From NCBI GenBank assembly GCA_035235625.1, contig CP141142.1:33552995-33616994 (forward strand): a DNA stretch of 64,000 bases, given 5' to 3'. The stretch comes from Saururus chinensis (Eukaryota; Streptophyta; Magnoliopsida; Piperales; Saururaceae). Of the stretch, positions 38,979-49,483 are shown one piece after another. The first letter of the stretch is position 1; each line of letters starts with the position of its first letter. Below the pieces are notes generated by a model, which was given only the letters and a program-made list of their open reading frames with translations, was not told the DNA's origin and did no database searches. The translations under genes were made by a program, and so were the position numbers.

Positions 38979-39313
38979 AGTCTCAAGAATCTCATCTATC
39001 CTAACTGTGCTCTTTCTAAATGGTGGGGCAATGTCAAAACACTAAGGAAAAGATGCCCTAGGGATATAAGATCCCTCGGAAGTGGTCTTAAACTGTGGCT
39101 CTGAGGAAGTAGAAGGAGAGACTGACTCATTTGAATTTGGCTCACTCTCTAACTCATGAGGCTCATTAGGGGCTACCCTCTCTAACTCCTCACTCCTCTC
39201 ATTTGTCACTAGTGTCCCCCAACATTCTTGTTAACAATCCTCCTACTCCTAAGGGTCATTATGGAATTAACTTGTTCATTAGAGGGAGGAGCTTCCTCTA
39301 CCTGAAATTGACA

Positions 39314-39607
39314 TTAAGGGTTTGGTAGGGGTTGACTTGGAAACATCCCCATCTCTCTCTTGTTAATAGCGTTAGCTAGTTGTCCAATTTGTGCTTCTAG
39401 CTTCGCTATAGATTGTGTGTGGGAGTGAAGGATTTGAGTATGAGATTGTAGCTCTTGTAATGCAGTTAAGACCTTATCTTCAAAACTCGGACTCCTACTA
39501 GGTTGGACATATGGAGGTTGCACTTGAGGTTGGTGGATAGGGACTTGTGGAATTTGAAATGGTTGCCCAAGGGGTTGGTTACCCATAACCCTTTGGTTTT
39601 GTGCCAC
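39314..39607 (-). pseudogene. Gag-protease linker of the Athila/Tat-type element
   Basis: A short frame rich in Gln and Pro (PIHQPQVQPPYVQPSRSPSF) followed by a helical LTALQELQSHTQ...LEAQIGQLA segment, a form seen between gag and protease in Athila/Tat elements. It lies between the two larger frames and is separated from them by stops or shifts. Confidence 0.7.
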
Positions 39608-39684
39608 GAGGAAAATTTAGGATGATTCCTACACCCAGGGTTATATATGTTTGAAAATGAATTAATTTCAGCCCTAAGGAAGGA

Positions 39685-40608
39685 TTAGGTAGCATTCACA
39701 TAGTCTTGGACAAGCTCAAGAAATTGAGATACAGAGGGACACTCCATGATAGTATGGGCTGGGCTAAGGCATATTGTGCATGCATCTTGAGTGAAGGAAG
39801 TGGGCTGATGGGTTGAAGTCATAAGAAGGTCCGGCTTCCTACTCAAAGTATCAACTTTGGAGGAGAGGTCTAATGGGTTTTTGACTTCATACAAACCACC
39901 CCTAAATGGGGCATTGTTCAAGGTAGATAATCCACTCTCATTTCTATTCAACGCAGCATGTTGAAGAGAATTTTCACTCAAGTCATCAAAAAGTTTCAAT
40001 GCCTCATTTTCATTTTTTAACAAAAAGGTACCCCCACAACTTGCATCAACAAGATGACAATTTTCTTCAGTAAGACCCTCATAAAAACGTTGCACTAATT
40101 GCCACTTAGGGATAGCATAATGAGGACACCTCCTAAGAAGGTCCTTAAGTCTATCCCAACTCTCATGGAACTGTTCAGTGAGAAGTTGGGCAAAAGTGGT
40201 TATGACCTTTCTCATTTGGTTAGTCTTACTTATGGGGAAGTACTTTTTAAGGAACTCTTGTTGCATTTGGGCCCATGTTGTGATAGTGTTTGGCTCTAAT
40301 GAGTGAAGCCAATCTTTAGCCTTATCTTTGAGTGTGAAAGGGAAAAGCCGAAGTTTGACGGCCTCATCGGTTAAATTTAAGAGCTTAAAAGTTGTGCATA
40401 GTTTTAAGAAGTCATCTAGGTGCCTATACGGGTTTTCATTATTAAGCCCATAAAAAGATTGAAGCATTTGAATGACATTGGGCTTAATCTCATAATTTTG
40501 AGTAGCGACCACTAGCAACCTAATGTATGAAGGGGAGGTGTACTCATTGGGAGATTAATACTCCCTTAGTGCTTTGAGTGGTGCATCTACTAACTGATGT
40601 TCAGCCAT
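39685..40608 (-). pseudogene. Athila/Tat-type gag
   Basis: It starts with ATG at 40608 (MAEHQLVDAPLKALREY), meets a TAA near 40556, then is open for 277 codons: YEIKPNVIQMLQSFYGL, LRLFPFTLKDKAKDWLHSL, ESWDRLKDLLRRCPHYAIP, QRFYEGLTEENCHLVDASCG. This is the Retrotrans_gag domain in the form typical of the Athila/Tat group. A CxxC...H-like end (CTICLSPAHTIMEC) follows. The start codon lies immediately next to LTR-like sequence of another gypsy family. Confidence 0.88.
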
Positions 40609-40611
40609 GAT

Positions 40612-41121
40612 GGGGTAGAAGTAGCAAACGGTGGCCAAATAGCCCTCCAGTGGTCCAAAAACAAATTTGTAAGGTGAAAAAAACCGAGGAAAAGACCGAT
40701 ACCTCATAAGGGAGCAAAGGGGACATGGCGGTAGTCCTAGTTGGTACCAATGGACTCATGGTGGTTAGGCGAACTGGACCCGGCAAGAACTGGTGGAATC
40801 CGATGACAAAGGAGGCATGACGGAGCAACCGGAAACTCTCTCGGGTTTCTCTCCATGTTTGTAGATGTACCAGACTTCTCAAAATTTCTAGAACGTGGTT
40901 GTCAGGTTCAAAATATTTATACTTCTTTTTCTTTCCTTTTATGTCAACATGTGTTAACCTCCTATTTACGTGTCGTACCTTCAAAATTCGTGCTAAAAGT
41001 GTGCGGCAAGGCCCTCAACCTACGACTAGGCCCCACACCAGACTCTATGGGTATAATACCGAGGTCAAATACACAAATATAAATATGTCAACACAATTGT
41101 AGAAAAATCACGGACATTACA
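40612..41121 (-). mobile_element. 5' half of a Tekay-like LTR
   Basis: The minus strand begins TGTAATGTCCGTGATTTTTC at 41121 and aligns with 61165-61720. Shared blocks are 'tttgacctc.gtattata', 'agagtc.ggtgtgggg', 'aggaggttaac', 'gagagaaacccgag.gagtttcc', 'ttgctcc' and 'ggaggg.gattt'. Compared with the other copies only the first ~510 bp are present. It ends within four bases of the gag start of the Athila/Tat-type element. Confidence 0.82.
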
Positions 41122-41169
41122 CTATCCAAGTAGCTCTAGAGGAGCTCCCAACAAGTAGAGCTAGGTGTA

Positions 41170-42660
41170 CCACTAGACTACTTTATTTTCTTTTGGGTCT
41201 CCACACAATTGTATTAGATGATTTCTTTTCACCTTAGTTGATTTTCCAACTTTCTGTCGGGGTGGTAGAGAGGAGGAAGTAGAGGTAGATTTGTCTGTGC
41301 TTTCCTTGTTACTAGAAAGATTCATTTTTGATGTCTCACCTTGAGTGATCCTATCTCTATGTTTTAAATTTAGTTTAGCAATTTCATCAAAAAGTTGAAC
41401 CATTTTCGTAGTTATAGGAATAAGTCTTGTAGGAGTTTTCTCCAATGAAGTGTTTATGAATTCCAAGACATCACTCTTAATGAAGTTATTATTCTTCTAG
41501 TTCCATTTGGTTATCTCCCTTTTTGGAAAGATCATTTTAGCTTGAGAAAATTTACCTAAGATGGATTTTCCTTTGTCTACTTTGGTGAATTTAGAATTGT
41601 TGTTGGGGACCTTGCTTTCAAATTTTGGATGTCCTTCTTGACCACAAGAATAACATAAAATGGTTTTCTTGGAAACTAAACTACTTAAGGAAAATATCTT
41701 TCTTTGATAAAGATTGTTGAAGATAATAGTTTTTTACTTATTTGACTATTATGACCAAGACCTGATTTGTCCATAGGACATTTACCCAAACCTAAAAGTC
41801 TTTCCAGTTTTTATCCACTTTGGGTAAACTTCTCAACTAAGCTATCTTTGGAATTTTTAAGTTCTTCTTTCAAAGTAATGTTTTCAGAGATGATAAGCTT
41901 CAATTCCTCTTGTTTCTTTAAACAGATTTCTTCACTCATTTCTAGTTCAATTTTTCCTTTGACAACCTCCTTAGTCAATCTATCATTATCAATTTTAACA
42001 ACCTCAATTTCATTTTTAAGTTTCAAGTTTTCTGTTTTTAGCTTAGTTACTTTCTTGGCCATTCTAGTACTTTCTTCAAATAGAGAATTAAAAGCACATT
42101 GAATATCATCATTCTCATTACGAGAGGTATTTGAATCTGAGTCACTTTCAGATGATTGATCATTATGTTTGCATATCTTTCTCAAGTCATCTTGAATGGT
42201 GATAGAAGATGATGTCATAAAGGCTCTCACAGATCCACCCTTAGCATGATTAGATGAGTCAATTTATTCATCGTTTGATTATAAGGAGTCATCCCATGTT
42301 GCATTGGCTGTCATTTCCTTTTTTCTGAGTTTTTGCTTTAATGGGCAACCAGAAGCCATGTGACCATGTCCATGACAGTTATAGAATTCTAGGTCTTTTG
42401 ATTTGTCTCTAGTTTTCCCTTTAAACTTATATGTTTTGTTAAAAAGAAGTGATTTCTTTTAGTTTTTCCTCTAAAGTGTTTAGCAAACATTTTTGCAAGA
42501 AAAACAAGTTTTTCATCATCCTCTTTTTCACTCTTAGAATCATAGGCTATCTGTTTGTTAGAGCAATATAATTTTAGAGCAATAGATTTTTCTTGATTGC
42601 AAGATGATGTGGTTCAAAGGTTTGCAAATAACCAACAAGATCTTCCACTTTCATCAAATA
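41170..42660 (-). pseudogene. Copia gag relic
   Basis: Minus-strand pieces of a copia gag in order from 42660: VKVEDLVGYLQTFE, SKSEKEDDEKLVFLAKMF, a zinc knuckle near 42380-42330 reading CHGHGHMASGCP, then an open 139-codon segment (42230-41811) of coiled-coil type with DDLRKICKHND, a second CxxC...H near 41660-41625 and an open Lys/Ser-rich segment 41466-41173. Stops and frameshifts separate the parts. The layout fits plant copia gag with a long coiled coil. The protease does not follow. Confidence 0.78.
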
Positions 42661-42679
42661 TGTATTCCTACATTCTTCA

Positions 42680-43331
42680 ATGGAGGTTGAGAATCAACTT
42701 AGCTTGAAAATAAAAGTTCTAAGAAGTGATAGAGGTGAGGAGTATGAATCACCTTTTAGTGAATTCTGTTCACAGTATGGTATTATACACCAATTTACAG
42801 CATCATATTCACCTTAGCAAAATGGAGTGCTAAATAGAATAATTGAACTTTAAAAGAGATGATGAATGTCGTGTTAATTAGTTCTGGATTACACCATAAC
42901 ATGTGGGGGAAACTTTACTTTTAGCAAGTTATATTTTTAACAAAATACCTCAAAAGAAAACCTTGAAAACACCATATGAATTATGGAAAGGCAGAAAGCC
43001 TTCCTACAAATTCTTAATGGTATGGGGATATTTAGCGAAAGTGGCGGTCCCTAGTCCCAAGAGGATGAAAATTGGACCAAATACCATTGATTGTGTATTA
43101 TTTGGTTATGTTTTTAGCAATAATGCATATTGATTTCTTGTTCATAAATAGGAGATTCCTTATGTAAATGTTAATATTGTGATAGAATCTAGGAATTCTT
43201 AATTTTCTTAACATATTTTTTCGTAAAATTCTACACATGAGGAAAGCTCTGTTAAAAAAACTTTGGATGCTGCATAGGACAATAGGGAAGACTAAAAGGG
43301 AGAAGATGATGAACCTAAACATAACAAACAT
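42680..43331 (+). pseudogene. Copia integrase relic (left part)
   Basis: Plus-strand integrase wording: KIKVLRSDRGEEYES, a D-to-E core region, QNGV, then open 42903-43133 with ELWKGRKPSYKFLMVWGYLA and TIDCVLFGY. There are several TAG/TAA stops and shifts. It ends at a 3-bp duplication flanking the CACTA element; the same copia frame resumes after 51942. The gag relic immediately to its left is on the opposite strand. Confidence 0.87.
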
Positions 43332-44608
43332 ACTCACTACAAAAAAATAATAATTAGTGGGGGTTTTAAAACCCCCACTACAAGTCTCAAAACCCCCGCT
43401 AAATCGTTTAGCGGAGGTTTTGAAGTTGCCACTAAAAAGAGCCTTGCAGAAAGTTTTTGTGTGGAACTTAGCAGCAGTTTTATGAGCCGCTGCTACAAAA
43501 TAGACTTTTAGCGGCATCTCTAACAACTGCCACTAAAAGTTTTTAAAATAGCAAATTTTTTTGCGGGGGTTTCAAAACCCCCGCAAAAAACCTTTAGCGG
43601 TGGCTAGAGTAGCCGCTACTTAAGGATTTACCTCTAGTTTTGATAGCCGTCACTAAATACTTTTAGCAGCGACTTTCAATATCATTGCTAAAAACTTCAA
43701 AACTGCTGTTAAAAATAATTATTTGTTTATACAAAATTTTATTTTATTTTTTTTTTATCACGTAATGTATTCTCAAATACACCTTTCATCCATTTGAATT
43801 TCATATTTATACAACCTCAAACAAAAATATAGATCTTATAATAACAAAATTTATTTAAATCAAGTATCTAATACATTAAGTGTTGAAAAAGAAGTTTGCA
43901 AATATAATAGTTCCAATTGTTTACAATATCTAAGTACAAATTGTGAGATTATTTAATATAAATAAAGAAGAAAAAGTCTTCAATAAGACTTGATCCCTCG
44001 GTGCATCTTGACAATTTAGAATCATTCACCATTAGCCTACACAAAATTAAAATAAAGTAAAGTTGGCATATGAAATTATTATACTACAAAAAAACATAAC
44101 CATATTTTGGAGATAACTTTGTATGCTTTTACCCAGAATGAAACATGCATATTCACCCAGAGACACACAAAGAGAGAAAGGGAGGGAACCTTTATATGTG
44201 CACAGAGGTCTGCTATGTAGTCATCTGATATTTGCAGTGAAGACATAAATTTCAGCTCAATCACAAGTTGGTAAATAGAAAACCAGTTTATAGACCATTT
44301 TAAACTATAGCAATTGCAAAAGAGCAGCTCAGAACAGAACAAGAATCTTACTACATTACTAGTGGAAGATCTAATTGACAGCTTGTAGATGTCTCCATTA
44401 AGGGCAGGGAGTGACACAAATTGGGCTCAAATTTCTTCACTACATGAGGACATTGAGGAAGTGGCCTCCACACATAGGTTAATGGTGAAGGACAATGTGT
44501 TTAGCAGCAAAAAAGTACATATCACCTCATCAAAATGATAAGACTAGAAATTATTCAACCAACTTAAGTGAAAAAAAAAATCAAAATCTGTGCAAAAGCA
44601 CATTTCAC

Positions 44609-44821
44609 CTCATCAATCGAACTATATTGGCTTTGTTGAGTCTTCAGCTCGAAGTAAAGATAGCCTACGTAAGCAACAAGCATAATGCAGCTGCTAAACC
44701 TCGAAAGTGACAGCTCAGATTCCCACTCTTGCACCTTTGAATGTGTGAAATGAAGCACTGCTGGAAACATTATACCCATCATAGCCATTAGCAGCAATCC
44801 TGAATTGACAACTACAGCTAC
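44609..44821 (-). pseudogene. CAX: Captured exon of a CAX-type cation/proton exchanger
   Basis: The exon is 71 codons, between an acceptor (gaaacag) and a donor (gag|gtgaaa). Its product contains VVNSGLLLMAMMGIMFPAVL, FTHSKVQ, ELSLSRFSSCIMLVAYVGYL and YFELKTQQSQY, which match the middle of plant vacuolar Ca2+/H+ exchangers, around the transmembrane helix before the acidic loop. These proteins load calcium or other cations into the vacuole using the proton gradient. Only this exon was found. It lies inside a CACTA element with fragments of other genes, so it is a captured piece and not a working transporter. Confidence 0.85.
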
Positions 44822-45110
44822 CTGTTTCGGAGGTAGCAAACTATATTACCATGAAGCCTCTATTGATTAATTATAAGACTGGACACAAGACATGGCATAG
44901 AGAGGAATAAAAGAACAAGGTGACTGCAAACCAAAAACACAAACACACAAAACTTCCATGTTAGCACATTCATAAGGTACAAGTGCCAAAAGAAAAGAAC
45001 CAAAAACTAAACTCCTAGCACTGTATGAAGATGTAATAAATTATTTAGTTCAAGAGAAGCATGTATGGTTTTATCGACTGAGTATTATAAAGAAGAATGA
45101 GTAAAAGCAC

Positions 45111-45301
45111 CTCATCAGAATCAACTGCATTTGAGTCATCCTCGTCGGAATCATCATCATCACCTCCATCTTCAACTAGCTTTTCTTTTTTACTTGGTCC
45201 TGCTTGAGCTTTCGGCTTTGCAGATGAAGGTTTAGGTTTAGCTGCATTTTCCCTGTTAGCTGCAGGCCAGCTTAGGTTGCACTTATTGGCCTCTGGCCTC
45301 C
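45111..45301 (-). pseudogene. Captured acidic exon, possibly HD2-type histone deacetylase
   Basis: Exon-like segment between acceptor (gaacag) and donor (gag|gtgctt), open in one frame for 63 codons. Its product has KPKPSSAKPKAQAGPSKK followed by an acidic run (EDGGDDDDSDEDDS). This layout resembles the central and acidic parts of plant HD2 histone deacetylases, but low-complexity acidic sequence is shared by many nuclear proteins. It lies upstream of the CAX exon on the same strand. Confidence 0.5.
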
Positions 45302-45706
45302 CTGTTCAAATGAGATATTAAGAAACTTTATTAGATAAAAAAGAAATCTATTTCCATTACAAGCTATAGGAGAACCTAGGTCAAATGCCAAAAAAAATTT
45401 GATCACGAGTGGAAATACAATAAACTAATTGGCATAAACTGTAACATCCCCAATTTTTCTATAATTTTTTTGCATATTTATGCTATTTTCTGCAATTTCT
45501 GTAGTTTTCTGCTCGTATTTTTTATGAAGAAATTTTATGCGTCGGTATATCCGTATTTGTAATATTCGTAACCATAAGAGTCGGGAGTGGTGTTTAGTCA
45601 CAGGTCATAGGCCTCGACGCATCACATAAATTTTTTTGGCACGAAAACGGGAGAGAAAAGGACACAACAAGAGGGAGAACTGAAAATGAAAAAAAAATAT
45701 TGCGAA

Positions 45707-45730
45707 TCGGGCGTGCTGAGGCACGCCCGA
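45707..45730 (+). other. Perfect GC-rich hairpin in the gypsy LTR
   Basis: Arms TCGGGCGTGC and GCACGCCCGA, ten base pairs, enclose the loop TGAG. It is in the leader part of the LTR and would form a stable RNA stem-loop. Confidence 0.85.
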
Positions 45731-46849
45731 CCCATTGAATGAATAGTGAATGGGGGGTTGCCCCTTCACTGTGTGAGGGTGGAGGTGGCATCGCCGGGGG
45801 CCACCAGCTTCTGCCCAGCCAGCCTCGGCCTAGCAACGCCGCCACCACCTCCCTGGCCTGGCCCCGCCAGCCACCACCGCCTCTTCCTCCCATTTCTCAT
45901 TTTCAGCCCGGTGACCGTTCTTGAGAATTTCTGCCCAATCCGACACCGCCACCATAGTTTGCTCACCATCAAACTCACATGGATTACGAGGTAGGGGACC
46001 TTGAACTCGTAATTTCATTATAGCATGCTTTGATTGTGTAGTAGCATGCTAGGAGTTTATAATTTAATGTTTTGCATGATTATGCTGATTATAAAAGTAT
46101 GTTGTATGTATGTGAATTGTGTGCATATGTTAGTAAAGACTAAGGGCACGTAGTAAGTTGTTATGAATCGTATGTATGTGAGCCTTTTGTGGAAGATATT
46201 GTTATCACCGATTAGTTGGTATCGGAGCCTAGGCAATCTGACTACAAATTCATAACAGACGCAAGTCTAGAGTTGTGGCACATGAGAGTAAGTCAGAACT
46301 TTGTTGGAGGGAATTTAGGGGAAGATTTTCCCCCTGATTCCGCTTCTTTCTGCACGTAAGCAGAGTGAAGTTGAAGTTTAGTACCTACTGAGAGTTTTGG
46401 ACTGTTCACTCTCACTTTTGATGCCTGCGGACAGAGCCAAAGGTAGTCGTGGTGCAATTTGAGAATATGAAATGGTGGTTAAGGTTTTGCATATTCGTGA
46501 TGATCAAAGTGTGGTTAAGGCCACCTACGCTATGTCAGAAGTACTTAGTAAACAGTTGTTGTCTCGGCACTTGATGGTGTTGCGGTTACTATCTTAAGAA
46601 TTTCGAGAAGAGTGTTAACTTATTTTGGATTGGTGCTTGGTTGGTTGCAATAAGCAGCTGTAGGCCTCCATAAGAAACAATAAATGTTTAAGTGCCTTGA
46701 TGGTCAGGATGATTGCGTCTAGGGTATTAAAAAAAAATTAGTTGTCCAGGAGAGGCAATACATTGCTGAAGGTTGCAGAACGTTCTGATGAGTTTGTTTG
46801 TGAAGTTGTCTCAGGCATTTAGACTAGAACATCTGAGCATGGTCAGGGA

Positions 46850-47230
46850 TATTCTTAACATGTTTTCCTTGATAACTTATTGAGGTTTCTACCTGAGAAA
46901 AGAAGTGGAGTTCGTTTGGGAGTTGTGCCTAGAACACTCCCTATCTCTAGGGTATCTTCTGGTGGGGTATGTTGGTTCTGTTTGTGAAGAAAGTCCTTGA
47001 GGTTTTACATGGGCTACCAAATACTTAACTGGGTGACTTTCAAGAATAAGTCTCTTGCCCAGGCGTAATGGCCTTTATCGTACCGGTCAGCCAAGAATTT
47101 TGAGGATTGACTTGAGTTCAAATTATGATAAGTCTAAGGTTTTAGACAAGGATAATTTTAAGACAACGTTGCAGACTCGGTTAGATGATTACGAGCTTTG
47201 AAAGAGGTCATTGTGGACTGGTTGATGAAG
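46850..47230 (+). pseudogene. Decayed gypsy reverse transcriptase region
   Basis: Scattered over frames are LDNLLRFLPEKRSGVRLG, PRTLPIS, then LSSNYDK...DNFKTTLQTR, the pattern between protease and the start of RT in plant chromoviruses. Stops and shifts are dense; no catalytic FxDD box remains. Confidence 0.65.
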
Positions 47231-48212
47231 TTATCGTCTGTTCTACCCTTTGGTCAATGGTTGTCAGAAATAAGGAATCCAATAGCAGAGAACTTGACGT
47301 GTGGTTGTGCCTTCGATTAGAAGGATTCTTTTGATCTCACTTGCCATTTAGTGAGTTTGTTTATTATAGCAGCTCAGATCAGTAGTGGAATGACTCCTGT
47401 GAGCCTTTAAGGAAGACGTAAAAGTACATTTATGTGTAAGAGTAAGATTGTACGAGTAAGGTTGTACAAGTATGTATATATTGTAAGTGTAAGTGTACGA
47501 TGGTACAAGTAAGACTTTGATTCAGAATGTAAGTGTAAGTGTAAGAGTATGCTACAAGAGTAAGTGTAAGTTCAGCCAGTATGATGGTATGTGTGTAAGA
47601 CACTTTATTTATGTTGCATGTACTTGCTTCATGTATGATTGCATAAATGATGCATCTATGTATGAATTTGTGAAGTTCATTGATTTATTTCCCCTACTGA
47701 GTATGAAAATACTCACCCTATTTTTTTAGCCCCTTTGTGTGGAGGCTTTTGCAGGTTGATCGACAACTTTTTGGATGAGACTATTCTCGGTGGTAGACTC
47801 TTCTTCCTCGACTAGGAGTGCAGCGAAACCATTGTGAGGCTTCGTGGTTTTTAGTGCCACGATTTCGTGTATTGATTAAGGTGAGATAAATGTATTATTT
47901 TCTGGACTTGTGTATATATGTATGAATTAGAACGCGGACTATTGAAAAACTTGTGCTTAGAAAGGCTTGGGAGGTATTTGTTTTTAAAGCCCATGGCCAT
48001 GGCAGGTTTTTACTTTATGTTTTCGTTTTGGATCACGCCTGAGAATGTTTATTTGTTGTAAGATGAATTAATTCATTAAAATTATTTTCACATGTTTTGA
48101 ATTTCGTTGGTTCTTTTGATTTACATTCGTATTTTAAAATAAAATATTATCAAAATTTTTAATTAAATATAAGGAAAAACATCGGGCGGGACATAAACTC
48201 AAACACACTTAC

Positions 48213-48320
48213 AGATTCTTCTCTGCACTTCCGAAGTACATCCGTTTGTTCCATTAGTTCTGCCAAGCACTCCTTACTGCTTAAGAGATCTGATTCCAGT
48301 TTTTGGCATGAATTTCTCAA
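48213..48320 (-). pseudogene. Captured coiled-coil exon (2nd of pair)
   Basis: 36 codons with acceptor (atgtag) and donor (tct|gtaagt). The product is rich in Leu/Glu/Lys (LESDLLSSKECLAELMEQTD). It joins in phase with the exon at 48696-48808. The source protein is not recognised. Confidence 0.6.
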
Positions 48321-48695
48321 CTACATATAGTATGGCAGAACAAATATAATATAGATAAAAATATTTCCAAAGAAAAATCATATACTACCTTCAATTATAT
48401 ATTAAATACAAACAAAAATTTCTACCTGGCTCTAGCACAACTAGGAAGACTCCAAAAGTAAACTTGCTAAGGAAGACAAAATGACAAACAATTCAATAAT
48501 ATATAAATGCCAAAAATAAGAGATAATTCTGCACATTTAAGCCACGAGCCTTGATATGCATATTTAAAACTTTTTCCTTGAGTCGACATATCCCAAGTAG
48601 GTTAGATATTAACCACATGTCAAAGGCAATAGATTCATTAACTTAGCAAGTCAGCGTTAAGTTTTCATTACTCTTAACTTAAAGGAGATACTCAC

Positions 48696-48808
48696 AGATG
48701 TGCCAATCTTGTCTTTTAAAACAAGGTCGTCATCAATTAAACTCTGGCATCTTTCACAGACTAGGTAATAACAATCTTTCTTGGGTCCCAACTTTTCAAG
48801 TTCCTTAA
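48696..48808 (-). pseudogene. Captured coiled-coil exon (1st of pair)
   Basis: 113 nt with acceptor (ttgcag) and donor (tct|gtgagt). The product contains KELEKLGPKKDCYYLVCERC followed by a charged helical part. The donor phase fits the next exon at 48320. I do not recognise the protein; the CxxC pair may be chance. Confidence 0.6.
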
Positions 48809-48916
48809 CTGCAATTTTGCAAAACATGAACCAAAAATTTATATAAAACAAAAGCTCCTCCGAGATCTACCAGAACAAACATCATTCTATATATAATCAA
48901 TTTTATGCACCCAGTA

Positions 48917-48918
<2 letters not shown>

Positions 48919-48955
<37 letters not shown>
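48919..48955 (+). repeat. (AT)n microsatellite
   Basis: About 18 uninterrupted AT dinucleotides. Confidence 0.95.
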
Positions 48956-48957
<2 letters not shown>

Positions 48958-49410
48958 ACTAGAACATTACCCATAATGTGTGAGAGAGAAAGACAGATGT
49001 TGTAAGACCCAAGTGCTCTCTACCTTTCTCAAGTTATGCCAATGATTCAGAAAAATGCAGTTACACTTGATTATCTGTCCACATTCAACTTTTAGTTACA
49101 ACGTTTTTGTTTTTTTAATTTAGAAAAGAATTCATCTTAAACAAGTACATTTTCAGAGATTAAAAAATATAACAAGGTGCAGCTAAACTTCCATATATGC
49201 TCTCAATTCTAAAGTAAGAAAATGATCTGACCATAGAAAGTACCATAATTTTCATACCGCAAAGGAGGTGGACCTGACTGAACAAAGAACTAGTGAAGGG
49301 AGAGGTGAATATATATCTCAATTTATCACAAAAAGTCGTGTTTACATATGCATTTCCCAGTCCACAGTTAAAATAAATGAATACATTAAAAAATTGCTCA
49401 CTAATAGTAC

Positions 49411-49483
49411 CCTCAAGAATGAGGCTACTATTTGACTTGGCTACACCAACAATTTCATTGAACACATCACAATAAATGAATTC
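49411..49483 (-). pseudogene. Candidate captured exon, unidentified
   Basis: A 73-nt open segment after a good acceptor (cttttgcag), coding EFIYCDVFNEIVGVAKSNSS, with a weak donor (g|gtacta). No family was recognised. Listed because it shares strand and position with the other exon-like pieces in the CACTA element. Confidence 0.3.

Larger units (their letters stand above)
45440..48193 (+). mobile_element. Tekay-like Ty3/gypsy element, heavily deleted
   Basis: It starts TGTAACATCCCC, ends CGGGCGGGACA, and is flanked by TAAAC on both sides (45435-45439, 48194-48198). After about 780 bp of LTR sequence there is a primer site TGGTATCGGAGC (46217-46228), a gag-start-like ATG near 46420 and a decayed reverse transcriptase region. 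From about 47400 on, sequence matches the 3' half of related LTRs, with 'gtaagtgtaag' arrays and 'agtatgaaaatactca'. The 5' LTR seems to lack its 3' half and the 3' LTR its 5' half, so much is deleted. It lies inside the CACTA element. Confidence 0.87.

Noticed and set aside
44079-44417. Minus-strand open frame near the CACTA left end
   Set aside because: Starts with a plausible sequence but shows no domain, and the frame soon becomes low-quality; not enough to call an exon.
45594-46018. Small genes in the GC-rich part of the Tekay-like LTR
   Set aside because: Overlapping frames in both directions with Pro/Gly-rich content, inside an LTR with clear target duplications.
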